Counted from the stretch's first letter, positions 1 to 9,161 are shown. The stretch: 39,434 bases of DNA from Globicatella sulfidifaciens DSM 15739 (GCF_900167405.1 NZ_FUWO01000016.1:14078-53511); one strand, 5' to 3'. Program-made: numbers and translations. The notes: generated by a model from the sequence alone, not told the origin.

Positions 1-1
1 T

Positions 2-904
2 AAACAATATACGATTGTTCGTGGTGATACTTTAAATAAAATTGCCGCTCAGTATGGAGTGACGGTTAGTCAGTTACAACAGTGGAATAATATTTCAGGT
101 CATTTAATTTATCCAAATCAAACCATCATCGTTAAGCAAATAACTGGAAACAACAAAGGGGACACAACAGTTGTTGGTGGCGTTAATCAAGCGGTTCAAA
201 ATGTGATGAACCGTTATAAAGGACAATCTGCTTATGCTTATTTTGAAAGTTTAACTGACGGACAAACTGCAGGGATGTATCAAAATTCATTGATGTATGG
301 TGCGTCTGTACCAAAAGTAGTCTTAATGGCTTATACGCAAGATTTAATTGAACGTGGACTTTTATCTTGGGATACGAAATGGTGGTATACGGATGCTATT
401 TATAACCATCCTGAATCTTATCAATGGGGTGGTTCAGGGACAATCCAATATGAGAATTTTAGAAGTAAACCTTATACGGTAAGAGAAGTTTTACATCGAG
501 TGGGACGCGATTCAGATAATTTAGGATCAAATATGCTTTTACATTATGTTGGTTACCGTGATAAAGCTGATTTTAATCGTTTTACGCAAAAAGTATATGG
601 TGCGCCAAAATTCTCACTAACTGTCACACCAAAACAAATGACAGAAGTGGTAAAATATATGAATGCTCAAAAAGAACGTCAAGCTATGACCACATTAGAC
701 AAAACAATTTATGATGGCACTAAATTAGATGTTTTACCAGTCAATACGTACCAAAAGATTGGAGCTTGGTGGCCATATTATAATCACACAACTGGAATTG
801 CTAGTGGTGATAAACCATTCGCTTTAACGGTTCTAACAAATTATTGGTCCGATTCGAAAATTGGAGGATTTGTCAAAGAGGTTTACAATGCTTTTGTAAA
901 ATAA
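2..904 (+). CDS. LysM domain serine hydrolase (beta-lactamase-like), 5' partial
   Basis: The frame is open from base 2, so the start lies outside the window. The visible N-terminus is a LysM peptidoglycan-binding repeat (YTIVRGDTLNKIA, then LIYPNQTIIV). After a linker follows a class A beta-lactamase/PBP-like serine hydrolase domain. SVPK (Ser codon at 305) fits the S-x-x-K nucleophile motif and SDN in DSDNLGSN fits the second motif. HTTG near the C-terminus stands where KTG is expected. The likely role is a surface-attached serine hydrolase or D,D-peptidase-like enzyme acting on cell-wall peptides; true beta-lactamase activity cannot be inferred. More LysM repeats and a signal peptide probably lie upstream. 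A strong terminator follows at 1035-1066. Confidence 0.8.
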   Translation, partial: KQYTIVRGDTLNKIAAQYGVTVSQLQQWNNISGHLIYPNQTIIVKQITGNNKGDTTVVGGVNQAVQNVMNRYKGQSAYAYFESLTDGQTAGMYQNSLMYGASVPKVVLMAYTQDLIERGLLSWDTKWWYTDAIYNHPESYQWGGSGTIQYENFRSKPYTVREVLHRVGRDSDNLGSNMLLHYVGYRDKADFNRFTQKVYGAPKFSLTVTPKQMTEVVKYMNAQKERQAMTTLDKTIYDGTKLDVLPVNTYQKIGAWWPYYNHTTGIASGDKPFALTVLTNYWSDSKIGGFVKEVYNAFVK

Positions 905-1034
905 ATCGAATTATCAAACTATCCAAATTAAGACGATTCATTTCATAAAATTATTGATAAAGTTGGGAGAAAATCTTATCGGTGAACTGAGTTGGTAAAT
1001 AGATTTGAGTTGAATAAGTTCACCCAAAGGGTAA

Positions 1035-1066
1035 GACACAGAATGACGGGACATTCTGTGTCTTTT
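1035..1066 (+). terminator. Intrinsic terminator of the LysM-hydrolase gene
   Basis: Perfect 11-bp stem GACACAGAATG (1035-1045) and CATTCTGTGTC (1052-1062) with a 6-base loop, running into a T tract. Confidence 0.9.
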
Positions 1067-1071
1067 TGCAT

Positions 1072-1105
1072 AAAAAACATAACAGGACGCCATTATGGGC
1101 GTCCT
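1072..1105 (-). terminator. Intrinsic terminator of the aldehyde dehydrogenase gene
   Basis: Stem AGGACGCC (1084-1091) with GGCGTCCT (1098-1105). Read on the minus strand it is followed by a T run (complement of 1072-1077). It lies just past the dehydrogenase stop codon and faces the terminator at 1035-1066. Confidence 0.85.
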
Positions 1106-1127
1106 ATTGTATAAGGAATGACTATTG

Positions 1128-2501
1128 TTATTTTTTCGGTGTGTAAACTAAGTGTTCATTGACAAAGGCTGTAAAGCCAAGTTCACTTAATTCACGACCA
1201 TAACCAGAGTTTTTAATACCACCGAATGGTAATTCTGGTAGAGAGGCCCAACCAGAATTAATGAAAGACATTCCAGTTTCAATTTGGGCTGCTACTTCAT
1301 GGACGCGGTCAATATCAGTACCAAAGACAGTTCCGCCTAATCCGTAACTTGAATCATTCGCAAGTTCAATGGCTTCTTCTTCAGTTGCAACTTTATAAAC
1401 AGATGCCACTGGACCAAAAATTTCTTGATTGAAAATAGGATTATCTTTGGTAATATCCGTTAAAATGGTTTGCATGACAAAGTTTCCAGGGTGGTCAATG
1501 GGTTCATTACCATACAATACTTTAGCGCCATTATCAACAGCTAATTTGATTTGGGATAAGACATCTTCTTTGGCTCCTGCTGAAGAAAGTGGTGCAAGAG
1601 TTGTTTCTGGATCCATTGGGTCTCCCCATTTAGCACCTTTGAAGCTTTCTAATAAAATTTCAAGGAAAGCATCATAATTTTTCTCAGTGACGATAAAACG
1701 TTTAGAAGAGGTACAGACTTGCCCGGCATTATATAAACGCACATCGGGTAATAATGATTTTAACTCTTCCAAATTCGCATCATCTAAAATAATGAAAGCA
1801 TCATTGCCCCCTAATTCTAAAGTTGTCTTCTTCAAGTTTTTACCGGCTTCTTCGGCAATCGATGCACCACCACGTTCAGAACCGGTTAAACAGACACCGG
1901 TAATACGAGGATCAGCAATAATGTTAGCAACTTGGCCATAGCTCACAAATAAGTTAGTGAATGAACCATCTTCCGCGCCTGCTTCTTTGACTAAGTCTTC
2001 AAAAGCTTGTGCTGAACCCGGACAGATTGACGCATGTTTTAATACCATTGGATTACCCACGATAAAGTTAGGTGCGAATACACGCATAATTTGATAGAAA
2101 GGGAAATTCCATGGTTCCACCGCTAAAATAACACCAGTAGATTGACGTAAATAATATGCGTCACCCGTATCAGTTTCTAAGTGTCTTGGCGTTAAGAAAT
2201 CATCGGCATTATCAACATAATAGTCCGCAATATCAGCACATAGTTCGATTTCACCTTTGGCTTCTATGAACAATTTACCCATGTCTTTGGTCATAATTTC
2301 TGCGTATTTATCAACATCGCGACGTAAGATTTCAGCAATTTTATGTAATTGTTCTTTACGATTTGCTAAGGCATCTTGCTGGCGCCATTTTTTATAGAGA
2401 GCGTGACTTGTAGCTAATATATCTTCGATTGTTTCGTCAGAAATATTATCGTAAGAGTTTAAAACCTCATTTGTAAAAGGATACTTTGTTTCGTATGCCA
2501 T
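1128..2501 (-). CDS. NAD(P)-dependent aldehyde dehydrogenase, succinate-semialdehyde dehydrogenase-like
   Basis: 457 residues, the usual length for the GabD/YneI-like branch of the ALDH superfamily. It would oxidise an aldehyde to the acid in the cytosol. Visible marks: VEPWNFP with Asn132 that holds the substrate oxyanion, the general base Glu229 in LELGGND, the catalytic Cys263 in GQVCTSS, and EIFGPV in the C-terminal part. TGSERGG is in the cofactor-binding region. An AGGAGG box stands seven bases before the ATG. The gene is monocistronic, with a minus-strand terminator at 1072-1105 and a cre-overlapped promoter at 2533-2561, so carbon catabolite repression is likely. The exact substrate is not readable from sequence; no GABA transaminase or other pathway partner is adjacent. 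Confidence 0.88.
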   Translation of the reverse strand: MAYETKYPFTNEVLNSYDNISDETIEDILATSHALYKKWRQQDALANRKEQLHKIAEILRRDVDKYAEIMTKDMGKLFIEAKGEIELCADIADYYVDNADDFLTPRHLETDTGDAYYLRQSTGVILAVEPWNFPFYQIMRVFAPNFIVGNPMVLKHASICPGSAQAFEDLVKEAGAEDGSFTNLFVSYGQVANIIADPRITGVCLTGSERGGASIAEEAGKNLKKTTLELGGNDAFIILDDANLEELKSLLPDVRLYNAGQVCTSSKRFIVTEKNYDAFLEILLESFKGAKWGDPMDPETTLAPLSSAGAKEDVLSQIKLAVDNGAKVLYGNEPIDHPGNFVMQTILTDITKDNPIFNQEIFGPVASVYKVATEEEAIELANDSSYGLGGTVFGTDIDRVHEVAAQIETGMSFINSGWASLPELPFGGIKNSGYGRELSELGFTAFVNEHLVYTPKK

Positions 2502-2532
2502 TAAAATTCCTCCTAAAATTAATGATAAGTTA

Positions 2533-2561
2533 ATTATATCATTTAAAGAAAACGGTTTCTA
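2533..2561 (-). promoter_or_regulatory. Promoter with overlapping cre (CcpA) box for the aldehyde dehydrogenase
   Basis: On the minus strand, -10 TATAAT (2538-2533) and -35 TAGAAA (2561-2556) are spaced by 17 bp. The palindrome AGAAAACGGTTTCT (2547-2560) matches the cre consensus TGWNANCGNTNWCA at 12 of 14 positions. It covers the -35 and spacer, a position expected for repression. Confidence 0.6.
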
Positions 2562-2742
2562 ATATTTTGGTTTGAATATAAAAATGATGTCGCATAATTA
2601 AAAGTTTCTAGTTGTTTTATATTGCGTGTTGGAACATGAGATTGACACTGCTATAAGTGGCATAATCAAGTTTCTAACACAAGAACATAACTATCTTAAA
2701 TTTTAGACAGAAATCATCAAACTTAGCTATGGAGTAACTTTT

Positions 2743-2771
2743 CAGACAAATAAGAAGAAGCGTGCTATAAT
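2743..2771 (+). promoter_or_regulatory. Extended -10 promoter of the thioredoxin-like gene
   Basis: TATAAT at 2766-2771 is preceded by TGC, giving an extended -10. CAGACA at 2743-2748 serves as a -35 with a 17-bp spacer. The ribosome site follows ten bases downstream. Confidence 0.55.
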
Positions 2772-2793
2772 CAAGGCAATAGGAGGGATGAAA

Positions 2794-3123
2794 ATGATTG
2801 ATATACAATCTTATAATCAGTATGATGAGCTATTGAATAATGAGGATTATTTTATCGTATATACTACTGCGCCTGGATGTACTGTTTGTCATGCGGATTA
2901 TCCAAGAGTTAATCAGTTAGCGAAAGAACACCAATTTCCAGTCTACCATGTCGATATTAGTCAAATCCCAATATTGACAGGACAACTGAATTTATTTTCT
3001 TCTCCAACGGTACTGATTTACTTAAAAGGTAAAGAGTATCATCGACAAGTACGAATCATTGACTTTGAAGAACTAGCTTATCGACTCGCTGAGATTAAAG
3101 AGCATTACGGAGTTAAATATTAA
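2794..3123 (+). CDS. Thioredoxin family protein
   Basis: 109 residues with a thioredoxin fold: an early beta strand (DYFIVYTTAPGC), a CTVC redox motif in place of the classical CGPC, and the cis-proline segment SSPTV before the last strands. It is probably a cytosolic thiol-disulfide oxidoreductase of the YtpP/YdbP type. Two ATGs compete: the one at 2788 is one base from AGGAGG (2781-2786), while the one at 2794 is seven bases away, so 2794 is chosen. The gene has its own promoter and ends in the long hairpin at 3164-3228. No redox partner is adjacent. Confidence 0.8.
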   Translation: MIDIQSYNQYDELLNNEDYFIVYTTAPGCTVCHADYPRVNQLAKEHQFPVYHVDISQIPILTGQLNLFSSPTVLIYLKGKEYHRQVRIIDFEELAYRLAEIKEHYGVKY

Positions 3124-3163
3124 TAATATTTCTTGGCTAATTGGAAGCCCATAAGGATAATAA

Positions 3164-3228
3164 AAACGCCCTCCATCATTGAAAGGACTTGCAGCTTACA
3201 AGTGCACTTTTCATGGTGAAGGGCGTTT
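3164..3228. terminator. Long-stem bidirectional terminator
   Basis: Outer stem AAACGCCCT (3164-3172) with AGGGCGTTT (3220-3228), continuing as an imperfect stem into an inner ACTTG/CAAGT hairpin. T-rich sequence follows on both strands. It separates the thioredoxin-like gene from the glycosyltransferase, which are convergent. The rest of 3124-3483 holds no gene I can support. Confidence 0.65.
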
Positions 3229-3483
3229 ATTTTGATATTATTTATTGTACGTAGGAACCAAATCTGTTTAGACAATATTGCTTGTTCATGATAGCTAAAT
3301 AGATTTTGATAATACTGGTTTTTCATGAGAATCAGATTGGGTTTAAAACTTTTGAACAGGCGTGATATCTTATTTGGTTTAAATGATAATTATTTTGAAA
3401 CTATTCACGAATAAATGGTGTGTTGTAATCTGATAGACATGATAGTGACTTAATTTTACGAATATGATATTAGTATTCCTTAA

Positions 3484-4311
3484 TTATTGGCTCGATTTGG
3501 CAGCGTCCAATCGTCCTTTTAAATAGCCTTCAGCTTCAATATAATAGCGATCTAAGTCACCAAAGTAGTTCGGTAACCATGGCTTGTTTTTACCGATATA
3601 ATGAATGATATGGCAGTTTTCGTCAATCCATTCTAATTTGCCGCCTAATTGATTCACTTTTTCTTTAATCCACATACGTTCGGTAATATTATATTGTGAA
3701 GCTTCAATTTTAATGATTTTATCGGGATAGAGTGCGGATAAAACATCTTGGTCAGGTAAAAATAATAAATCTTTAAATCGTTCCACATAGTGAGCGATTG
3801 CGTCAACATCTTGCTCTGCACGTAGTAAATTAGTATTCATTAGTAAAACGCCTGAATTGACATAAATGCCATTTGAATAATTCAAGCGAACTTGATTAAT
3901 TTTCTCAAGTGTTTTTTCTACATGGGTTGCAGCAGCAAAAAATTGACCGTTGAACTGGATATTATAAAGTTCATCAATTGGATTAATAATGACTAAATCA
4001 GGGTCTAAATATAAAACTCGGTCTACTGAATCCGGTAAGAAATGCGCAGCCAATAGGCGGTAATACATGGTGTAGGGATAGCGTTCAGTAATCGGAAAGT
4101 TCTCAAAAAACTGATTGTCGATTTGGATAGGATGCAAGTTAATTGTCACGATTTGCAAAGTTTCGCTCAGTTTTTTAAGTGCTTTTTCCGGAATTTTTTC
4201 GTGCAATAAATAAACATCTAACTCTTCTTTGGGGTGATGCCGTCTTAAACTAAACATCATCACTTCAAGCTGCTTAATATAATTTTGATCAATCGTAACT
4301 AGAATATTCAT
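3484..4311 (-). CDS. Glycosyltransferase family 8 protein
   Basis: 275 residues from the ATG at 4311, which has GGAGG seven bases upstream. A longer reading to 4416 would cross the terminator at 4362-4422 and has no ribosome site. GT8 signatures are clear: N-terminal NILVTIDQNY, the metal-binding DxD as DPD at residues 103-105 (VLYLDPDLVI), NSGVLLMN, DQDVLSAL, and the C-terminal HYIGKNKPW from residue 237, the family's H-x-x-G-x-x-K-P-W. These enzymes transfer glucose or galactose from a nucleotide sugar with retention of configuration; in Gram-positives the acceptors are surface polymers or glycoproteins. The acceptor here is unknown. It has its own promoter and is convergent with the thioredoxin-like gene. 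Confidence 0.88.
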   Translation of the reverse strand: MNILVTIDQNYIKQLEVMMFSLRRHHPKEELDVYLLHEKIPEKALKKLSETLQIVTINLHPIQIDNQFFENFPITERYPYTMYYRLLAAHFLPDSVDRVLYLDPDLVIINPIDELYNIQFNGQFFAAATHVEKTLEKINQVRLNYSNGIYVNSGVLLMNTNLLRAEQDVDAIAHYVERFKDLLFLPDQDVLSALYPDKIIKIEASQYNITERMWIKEKVNQLGGKLEWIDENCHIIHYIGKNKPWLPNYFGDLDRYYIEAEGYLKGRLDAAKSSQ

Positions 4312-4338
4312 AATTACCTCCAAAGGCTTAATATCAAT

Positions 4339-4366
4339 ATTATACTTAATTTTGACTAAAAGACAA
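4339..4366 (-). promoter_or_regulatory. Promoter of the GT8 gene
   Basis: Minus-strand TATAAT (4344-4339) and TTGTCT (4366-4361) with a 16-bp spacer, placed just after the terminator of the upstream ABC operon. Confidence 0.55.
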
Positions 4367-4422
4367 AAAGTGAGTGTGAGACCATGAAAGTCATATCCTT
4401 CAACCGGTCTCACCACTCACTT
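4362..4422 (-). terminator. Terminator of the ABC exporter operon
   Basis: Long stem AGTGAGTGTGAGACC (4369-4383) with GGTCTCA...CACTCACTT (4406-4422). Read on the minus strand it ends in TTTTTGTCTTTT. The remaining gap to the exporter stop codon (4423-4579) has nothing I recognise. Confidence 0.8.
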
Positions 4423-4579
4423 ATAACATCGTTTGCTTTCTTATAGTCTCTTTTTAGCAAACCAGCTGATTCACAAAAATCATTTGCATATAACATGCTG
4501 CACTGCAATTTTTAGCTGACTCAAATGCAAAGGGCTATGATATTTTGAATGGTTATAGAGTTATTCCATCAAATCACGA

Positions 4580-6421
4580 CTATTCCACAAATAATAAATT
4601 ATATTGTGATTGATATAAGTGATAATATTTGCCTCTTTTCGCCATTAATTCCTCATGGGTACCTCGTTCTTCAATCACGCCACCATCAATGTAAAAGATT
4701 TGGTCACTGTTACGGATGGTTGATAATCGGTGGGCGATAATAAAGGAAGTACGACCTTTAAGTAGCTCTTGTAAACCTTCTTGTAATAGTTCTTCAGTAT
4801 TGGTATCGATACTTGAAGTGGCTTCATCCAAGATTAAGATATGTGGATCGGCTAATAGTGTTCTGGCGAAAGCTATTAATTGTCTTTGTCCGGCTGATAA
4901 AGTACTACCACGTTCCTCTACGACAGTATGATAGCCATCCTTTAGCTTCATTATGAAATCATGTGCGTGGACTACTTTGGCTGCTTCCATAATTTCTTCG
5001 TCAGTAGCATCTAATTTACCATAACGAATGTTATCAATAATGGTTCCAGAGAAAATAAATGTATCTTGTAACATAACCCCCATTTGGCGACGTAAAGATG
5101 CCAGGGTGACTTTATCAACTGGATGGCCGTCAATGGTAATAGCTCCTTCACTCACATCGTAAAAGCGACTTAATAGGTTGATAATAGTGGTTTTACCTGC
5201 CCCCGTCGGTCCGACTAAGGCAACAGAGGTGCCAGGTTCTAACTCAAAATTAATCCGTTTTAAGATATCACGGCCAGGTTCATAACGGAACACAACCTCA
5301 TCAAATTTAACGTGTCCCTTAATTTCGGGTAAGTCATAAGCATCAGGTGCATCGACGATATCGGACTTCGTGTCTAAAGTTTCAAAAATACGCTCTAAAT
5401 AAGCTGAGGCGGTAATTAAACTATTGTAGAAGTTTCCGATATTTAAAATAGGGTTCCAAAAGTTATTGACATAAGCGATAAAAGCGATTAAGGTTCCGGC
5501 TGAGACGTCGACGCCAATTTTCATAATCCCAACATAGTAAATAATCGAAGTGGTTAGGACTGAAATATTTAACACGCCCGGCCATAATAAGAATTGTATC
5601 ATGACAGCTTTCATCCAAGAACGGCGTGTTTGGTCGTTGACATCATAAAAGATTTCTTGATTCTTTGGTTCACGGGCAAAAGATTGTGTCACTTTAGCAC
5701 CCGCAATACTTTCGTGAATGTATGAATTCATTGTAGATTGCTTATTACTTAAATCTTGATAAGCAGTACGTTGATATTTACGTATTAACATTGAAAAGGC
5801 GAATAATACTGGTAACAGAATCAAACTATATAAGGTTAGACGCCAGTCAAGGCTCAACATGACAATGAGCGTTAAGACGACATTTAATAAATCAGCAATT
5901 AAGTTGATTAATCCATTACTTAATAAATCACTTAAATTATTGATGTAATTAACGACTCGAATTAAGATTTTACCATGCGGTCTACTGTCGAAATATGAGA
6001 AGGGCAACGTTTGTAAATGCGTGAAAATATCATAGCGCATATCTTTTAATAAATCTTGACCGATCTCGGTAATTTTGTATATACGATAACGTAAACCATA
6101 GGCAATAGCTAAGAGTGAAAATAATGCAATGCAGCCGAATAACATTAATTGCCCTAAATCTTTATTGGGAATCGTCTCGTCAATCGCCAGTTTGGTCAAA
6201 TAAGGAATAACCAAACCAAATAAGTTGGTAATAATGATACTAATAAAGACAATCAAACTGGGTCTTAAATAAGGTTTTAAATAACGTGCTAAGCGTTTGA
6301 AGTCATCAAAGTGAAATTCTTGCTCTAAATATTCATCCTCTAAAGATGTTTGGCGTTTTTGATTGACATCCGGTTGCACTTTATCTTTGACTTCTTTAGG
6401 TTGCTTTTTAAATAATGCCAT
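4580..6421 (-). CDS. Heterodimeric ABC multidrug exporter subunit, LmrD/BmrD type
   Basis: 613 residues: an N-terminal extension, six predicted membrane helices, then a nucleotide-binding domain. Walker A is GPTGAGKTT, Walker B ends in the canonical catalytic Glu (ILILDEATSSID), and the switch His is in IAHRLST. The signature is LSAGQ rather than LSGGQ. Paired with the upstream subunit, which has LSGGQ but Asp in place of the catalytic Glu, this gives one functional and one degenerate ATP site, the known arrangement of LmrCD and BmrCD. Its ribosome site AGGAGG lies in the 13-bp gap after the partner's stop codon, so the two are cotranscribed and probably translationally coupled. Likely role: ATP-driven efflux of hydrophobic drugs or lipids at the cytoplasmic membrane. 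The terminator is at 4362-4422. Confidence 0.88.
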   Translation of the reverse strand: MALFKKQPKEVKDKVQPDVNQKRQTSLEDEYLEQEFHFDDFKRLARYLKPYLRPSLIVFISIIITNLFGLVIPYLTKLAIDETIPNKDLGQLMLFGCIALFSLLAIAYGLRYRIYKITEIGQDLLKDMRYDIFTHLQTLPFSYFDSRPHGKILIRVVNYINNLSDLLSNGLINLIADLLNVVLTLIVMLSLDWRLTLYSLILLPVLFAFSMLIRKYQRTAYQDLSNKQSTMNSYIHESIAGAKVTQSFAREPKNQEIFYDVNDQTRRSWMKAVMIQFLLWPGVLNISVLTTSIIYYVGIMKIGVDVSAGTLIAFIAYVNNFWNPILNIGNFYNSLITASAYLERIFETLDTKSDIVDAPDAYDLPEIKGHVKFDEVVFRYEPGRDILKRINFELEPGTSVALVGPTGAGKTTIINLLSRFYDVSEGAITIDGHPVDKVTLASLRRQMGVMLQDTFIFSGTIIDNIRYGKLDATDEEIMEAAKVVHAHDFIMKLKDGYHTVVEERGSTLSAGQRQLIAFARTLLADPHILILDEATSSIDTNTEELLQEGLQELLKGRTSFIIAHRLSTIRNSDQIFYIDGGVIEERGTHEELMAKRGKYYHLYQSQYNLLFVE

Positions 6422-6434
6422 TAAGGGTCACCTC

Positions 6435-8189
6435 CTATAATTCAGCTTGAGTAGGCGCTACGCCCTCAATCCCTAATTGTTTTTGGTATACATCGTAGTA
6501 TAAACCACGTTTAGCAACAAGTTCAGCATGGGTTCCTTGTTCTACGACCCGACCTTTGGACATCATTAAGATTAAATCTGCGTCACGTACCGAAGAAATA
6601 CGATGGGCAATAATGATGGTCGTTTTTTCATTGGTAATTTTAGTCAATTCTTCTTGAATTTTGGCTTCGGTTTCCATATCTACTGCAGACGTCGTATCAT
6701 CTAAAATTAAAATACTTGGGTCTTTTACCAACGCACGTGCTAGACTAATCCGTTGTTTTTGCCCACCCGATAATCCGACACCTCGCTCACCGACAATGGT
6801 ATTATAGCCATCAGGCATTTTATTAATAAAAGTATCCGCATCGGCAATTCGAGCCATTTCTCGAATAAATAACTGATTAACAGAGGGATTACCGAAAGCA
6901 ATATTTTCAGAAATGGTATCAGAGAATAAAAAGATGTCTTGCATGACCATCGAAATGTTATTTCTCAAACGTCGTACTGAGTAGTCACGTGCATCTTTCC
7001 CATCGATATAGACCGTTCCTTTGGTAGGATCGTAAAAGCGACTAATTAAGTTCACTAAGGTTGATTTACCCGAACCTGTTTCACCCAAAATCCCTAAAGT
7101 TTGTCCGGATTTAATTTCAAATGAAATATCCTTTAAGACAGGGGTGTTCGGATCATCAGCAAATTCAAAGTTAACATGTTCAAAGCGAATATCACCTTTT
7201 AATTTCGGCATATCACTGACATCTTCTACCGGAATCGCAGGTTCATAATTTAACATATCCATAATTTTAATCGAAGAAGCTTGAAATCGTTGGACATCAT
7301 TAATTAACCAACCACTCATGCGCATCGGGTTGTTTAACATCCATAAAAAACCATTAAAGGCAACAAGGTCACCAATCGACATTTGGTCTTTAATCACTAA
7401 ATAACCACCAAAAATCAAGGTAATGACACTCAATGAATTCGCTAAGAAATCAAGTGTAGGTAAATGATCACGAGTCACTTCAGCAGACGCCATATTTTTT
7501 TGTTTAAAATCTTCATTGTGACGATTGAATTTTTCAATTTCATAGTCTTCACGGACAAACGCTTTGACCACGCGATTTCCAGAAATATTTTCTTCTACCA
7601 TTGAGTTTAGACGGGCAAAACTTTCTCGAATATCCAAGAAACGCGGCATACTTTTTTGCGTCATACTGCGAGCCAGTAAGTAGATAAAGGGCGTGACCGC
7701 AACGAGTGCTAGCATCAATGGCCATGAAATATAGGCCATGACAATAACGGCTGCCAAAAACCAGACGATACATTCGACAATATTGTAACTGACCCAAGAG
7801 ACAAAGTGACGGATGGCATCGGTATCCCCAGTCATACGAGCCATAATATCCCCAACTTTTGTATGGTTGAAAAAGTTGAAGTCCATCTTGTTTAATTTAT
7901 CATACAGTTCATTACGTAATGTAAAGACAGCATCTTGACCACTTTTTTCGTATAACATTTGATAAGTATAACGAACAACCGTACGAAAAAAGGTAATTCC
8001 AATCATTAAGAGTAAGATTTTTCCGAGACGTTCCGGTTGGTTTTGACCGATTACTTCGTCAATTAAAATCCCACTTAAAAATGGGTTGATAACGACTAAG
8101 ACCGCATTCAAAATTAAAAAGATAGAAGCGATTATTAGGCGTGGGGTATAAGGTTTGACATATTGCCAAATCCAAGTAAATGGGTTCAT
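6435..8189 (-). CDS. Heterodimeric ABC multidrug exporter subunit, LmrC/BmrC type
   Basis: 584 residues from the ATG at 8189, which follows AAGGAGG; an ATG 33 bases upstream at 8222 has no ribosome site and is rejected. Six membrane helices precede the nucleotide-binding domain. Walker A is GETGSGKST and the signature is the intact LSGGQKQ. Walker B reads ILILDDTTSAVD, so the catalytic Glu is Asp. That substitution is diagnostic of the degenerate-site subunit in BmrCD and LmrCD. This gene leads the two-gene minus-strand operon and is divergent from an AraC-family regulator across a 147-bp gap. That layout suggests regulator-dependent, perhaps substrate-induced, expression. Substrates cannot be read from the sequence. 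Confidence 0.88.
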   Translation of the reverse strand: MNPFTWIWQYVKPYTPRLIIASIFLILNAVLVVINPFLSGILIDEVIGQNQPERLGKILLLMIGITFFRTVVRYTYQMLYEKSGQDAVFTLRNELYDKLNKMDFNFFNHTKVGDIMARMTGDTDAIRHFVSWVSYNIVECIVWFLAAVIVMAYISWPLMLALVAVTPFIYLLARSMTQKSMPRFLDIRESFARLNSMVEENISGNRVVKAFVREDYEIEKFNRHNEDFKQKNMASAEVTRDHLPTLDFLANSLSVITLIFGGYLVIKDQMSIGDLVAFNGFLWMLNNPMRMSGWLINDVQRFQASSIKIMDMLNYEPAIPVEDVSDMPKLKGDIRFEHVNFEFADDPNTPVLKDISFEIKSGQTLGILGETGSGKSTLVNLISRFYDPTKGTVYIDGKDARDYSVRRLRNNISMVMQDIFLFSDTISENIAFGNPSVNQLFIREMARIADADTFINKMPDGYNTIVGERGVGLSGGQKQRISLARALVKDPSILILDDTTSAVDMETEAKIQEELTKITNEKTTIIIAHRISSVRDADLILMMSKGRVVEQGTHAELVAKRGLYYDVYQKQLGIEGVAPTQAEL

Positions 8190-8254
8190 TGTAGATAACT
8201 CCTCCTTATTTAATAATTTCATGTTCTATCTTACTATTTACGAATCATTATTAA

Positions 8255-8307
8255 ATGGAATATGTACAAAAAAACATGGAATATCCCATTTGTTTTTGTG
8301 GTAAAAT
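8255..8307 (+). promoter_or_regulatory. Direct-repeat operator and extended -10 promoter upstream of the AraC-type gene
   Basis: ATGGAATAT occurs at 8255-8263 and again at 8276-8284, exactly 21 bp apart (two helical turns). Downstream is an extended -10, TGGTAAAAT (-10 hexamer 8302-8307). The -35 position (8279-8284) is poor and is covered by the second repeat. AraC-family activators commonly bind same-face direct repeats that overlap the -35. Confidence 0.5.
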
Positions 8308-8336
8308 GAAATGGAGAGAAAAAGGGAGGGAAATCC

Positions 8337-9161
8337 ATGCCGATTATCAATTCACATACTTTTAATCCAGAAATTGTTTATGCTTTCGATTGCTGGAATA
8401 GTGAAGGTCATTTTAATGCCCCACATTCACATGAATATACAGAAATTTCAATTATGTTGGAAGGTGAAGCTTTATATACGATTGAAGATGAAAAACATTT
8501 AGTGAAGGCAAATACCGTAATGGTTTTTAATCCGGGAGTGGTGCATTGGGAAAAGCAACCATTGAATACTAGCGCCCATGAATTACATATAGGAATTCGT
8601 AATTTTTTATTAACCGGGTACCCCAAAGATACGATGCCGAATAAAGAGACGATTTTATCGCCTCAGGGTAACCACCATAAAATTATGGATATTGCTTGGA
8701 ATATCGTCCATGAATTAGAACAAGAATCTTTAGAGTTTCGAGCAATGACCAAAGCTTTAACGGTACAATTAATCGTCCAAATTATTCGAAGTTTAGAAGC
8801 TTCTCAAGGCTTAAATTTAATCAGTATTAATCCAACACTTTCTAGAAAACAAGACTTAGTGACGGATGCTTTGCATTATATCGATCGACATTATAATGAA
8901 GAATTAACCATTGATCAAATTGCACAAGAATTATTAATTAGTCCGACATATTTATCGCGTATTTTTAAAGAAGTACAAGAAATTTCGGTCATTAATTATT
9001 TAATTGATATACGGATGAAGCACGCTTCAACTTTACTAAAAGAATCCAATTTAGCGGTAAAAGAAGTAGCGCAATTAGTCGGTTATCAAGACCCTCTCTA
9101 TTTTAGTAAGCAATTTAAAAAATATTTCGGCAAAACTCCAAGTCATTATAAGACGAGTTAA
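8337..9161 (+). CDS. AraC family transcriptional regulator with cupin sensor domain
   Basis: 274 residues. The N-terminal cupin-like ligand domain shows the histidine pattern PHSHEYTEISIMLEG, typical of AraC-type sugar or small-molecule sensors. The C-terminal 100 residues hold the two helix-turn-helix motifs: IDQIAQELLISPTYLSRIFKE and VAQLVGYQDPLYFSKQFKKY, ending in FGKTPSHYK. It starts at the ATG after GGGAGGG. It lies divergent from the LmrCD-type exporter operon, with a 21-bp-spaced direct repeat in its own promoter, so it probably controls itself and possibly the exporter. The ligand is unknown. No terminator is obvious in the 117-bp gap before the next gene. Confidence 0.88.
   Translation: MPIINSHTFNPEIVYAFDCWNSEGHFNAPHSHEYTEISIMLEGEALYTIEDEKHLVKANTVMVFNPGVVHWEKQPLNTSAHELHIGIRNFLLTGYPKDTMPNKETILSPQGNHHKIMDIAWNIVHELEQESLEFRAMTKALTVQLIVQIIRSLEASQGLNLISINPTLSRKQDLVTDALHYIDRHYNEELTIDQIAQELLISPTYLSRIFKEVQEISVINYLIDIRMKHASTLLKESNLAVKEVAQLVGYQDPLYFSKQFKKYFGKTPSHYKTS

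Noticed and set aside
3120-3326. A 68-codon minus-strand frame after the thioredoxin-like gene
   Set aside because: It runs through the long terminator hairpin, lacks a ribosome site and shows no family pattern.
4312-4416. A 35-residue N-terminal extension of the GT8 protein
   Set aside because: It would be translated from the terminator stem and lies upstream of the promoter and ribosome site that fit the shorter start.
8190-8222. An 11-residue longer start for the LmrC-type subunit
   Set aside because: The ribosome site lies inside that extension and serves the ATG at 8189.
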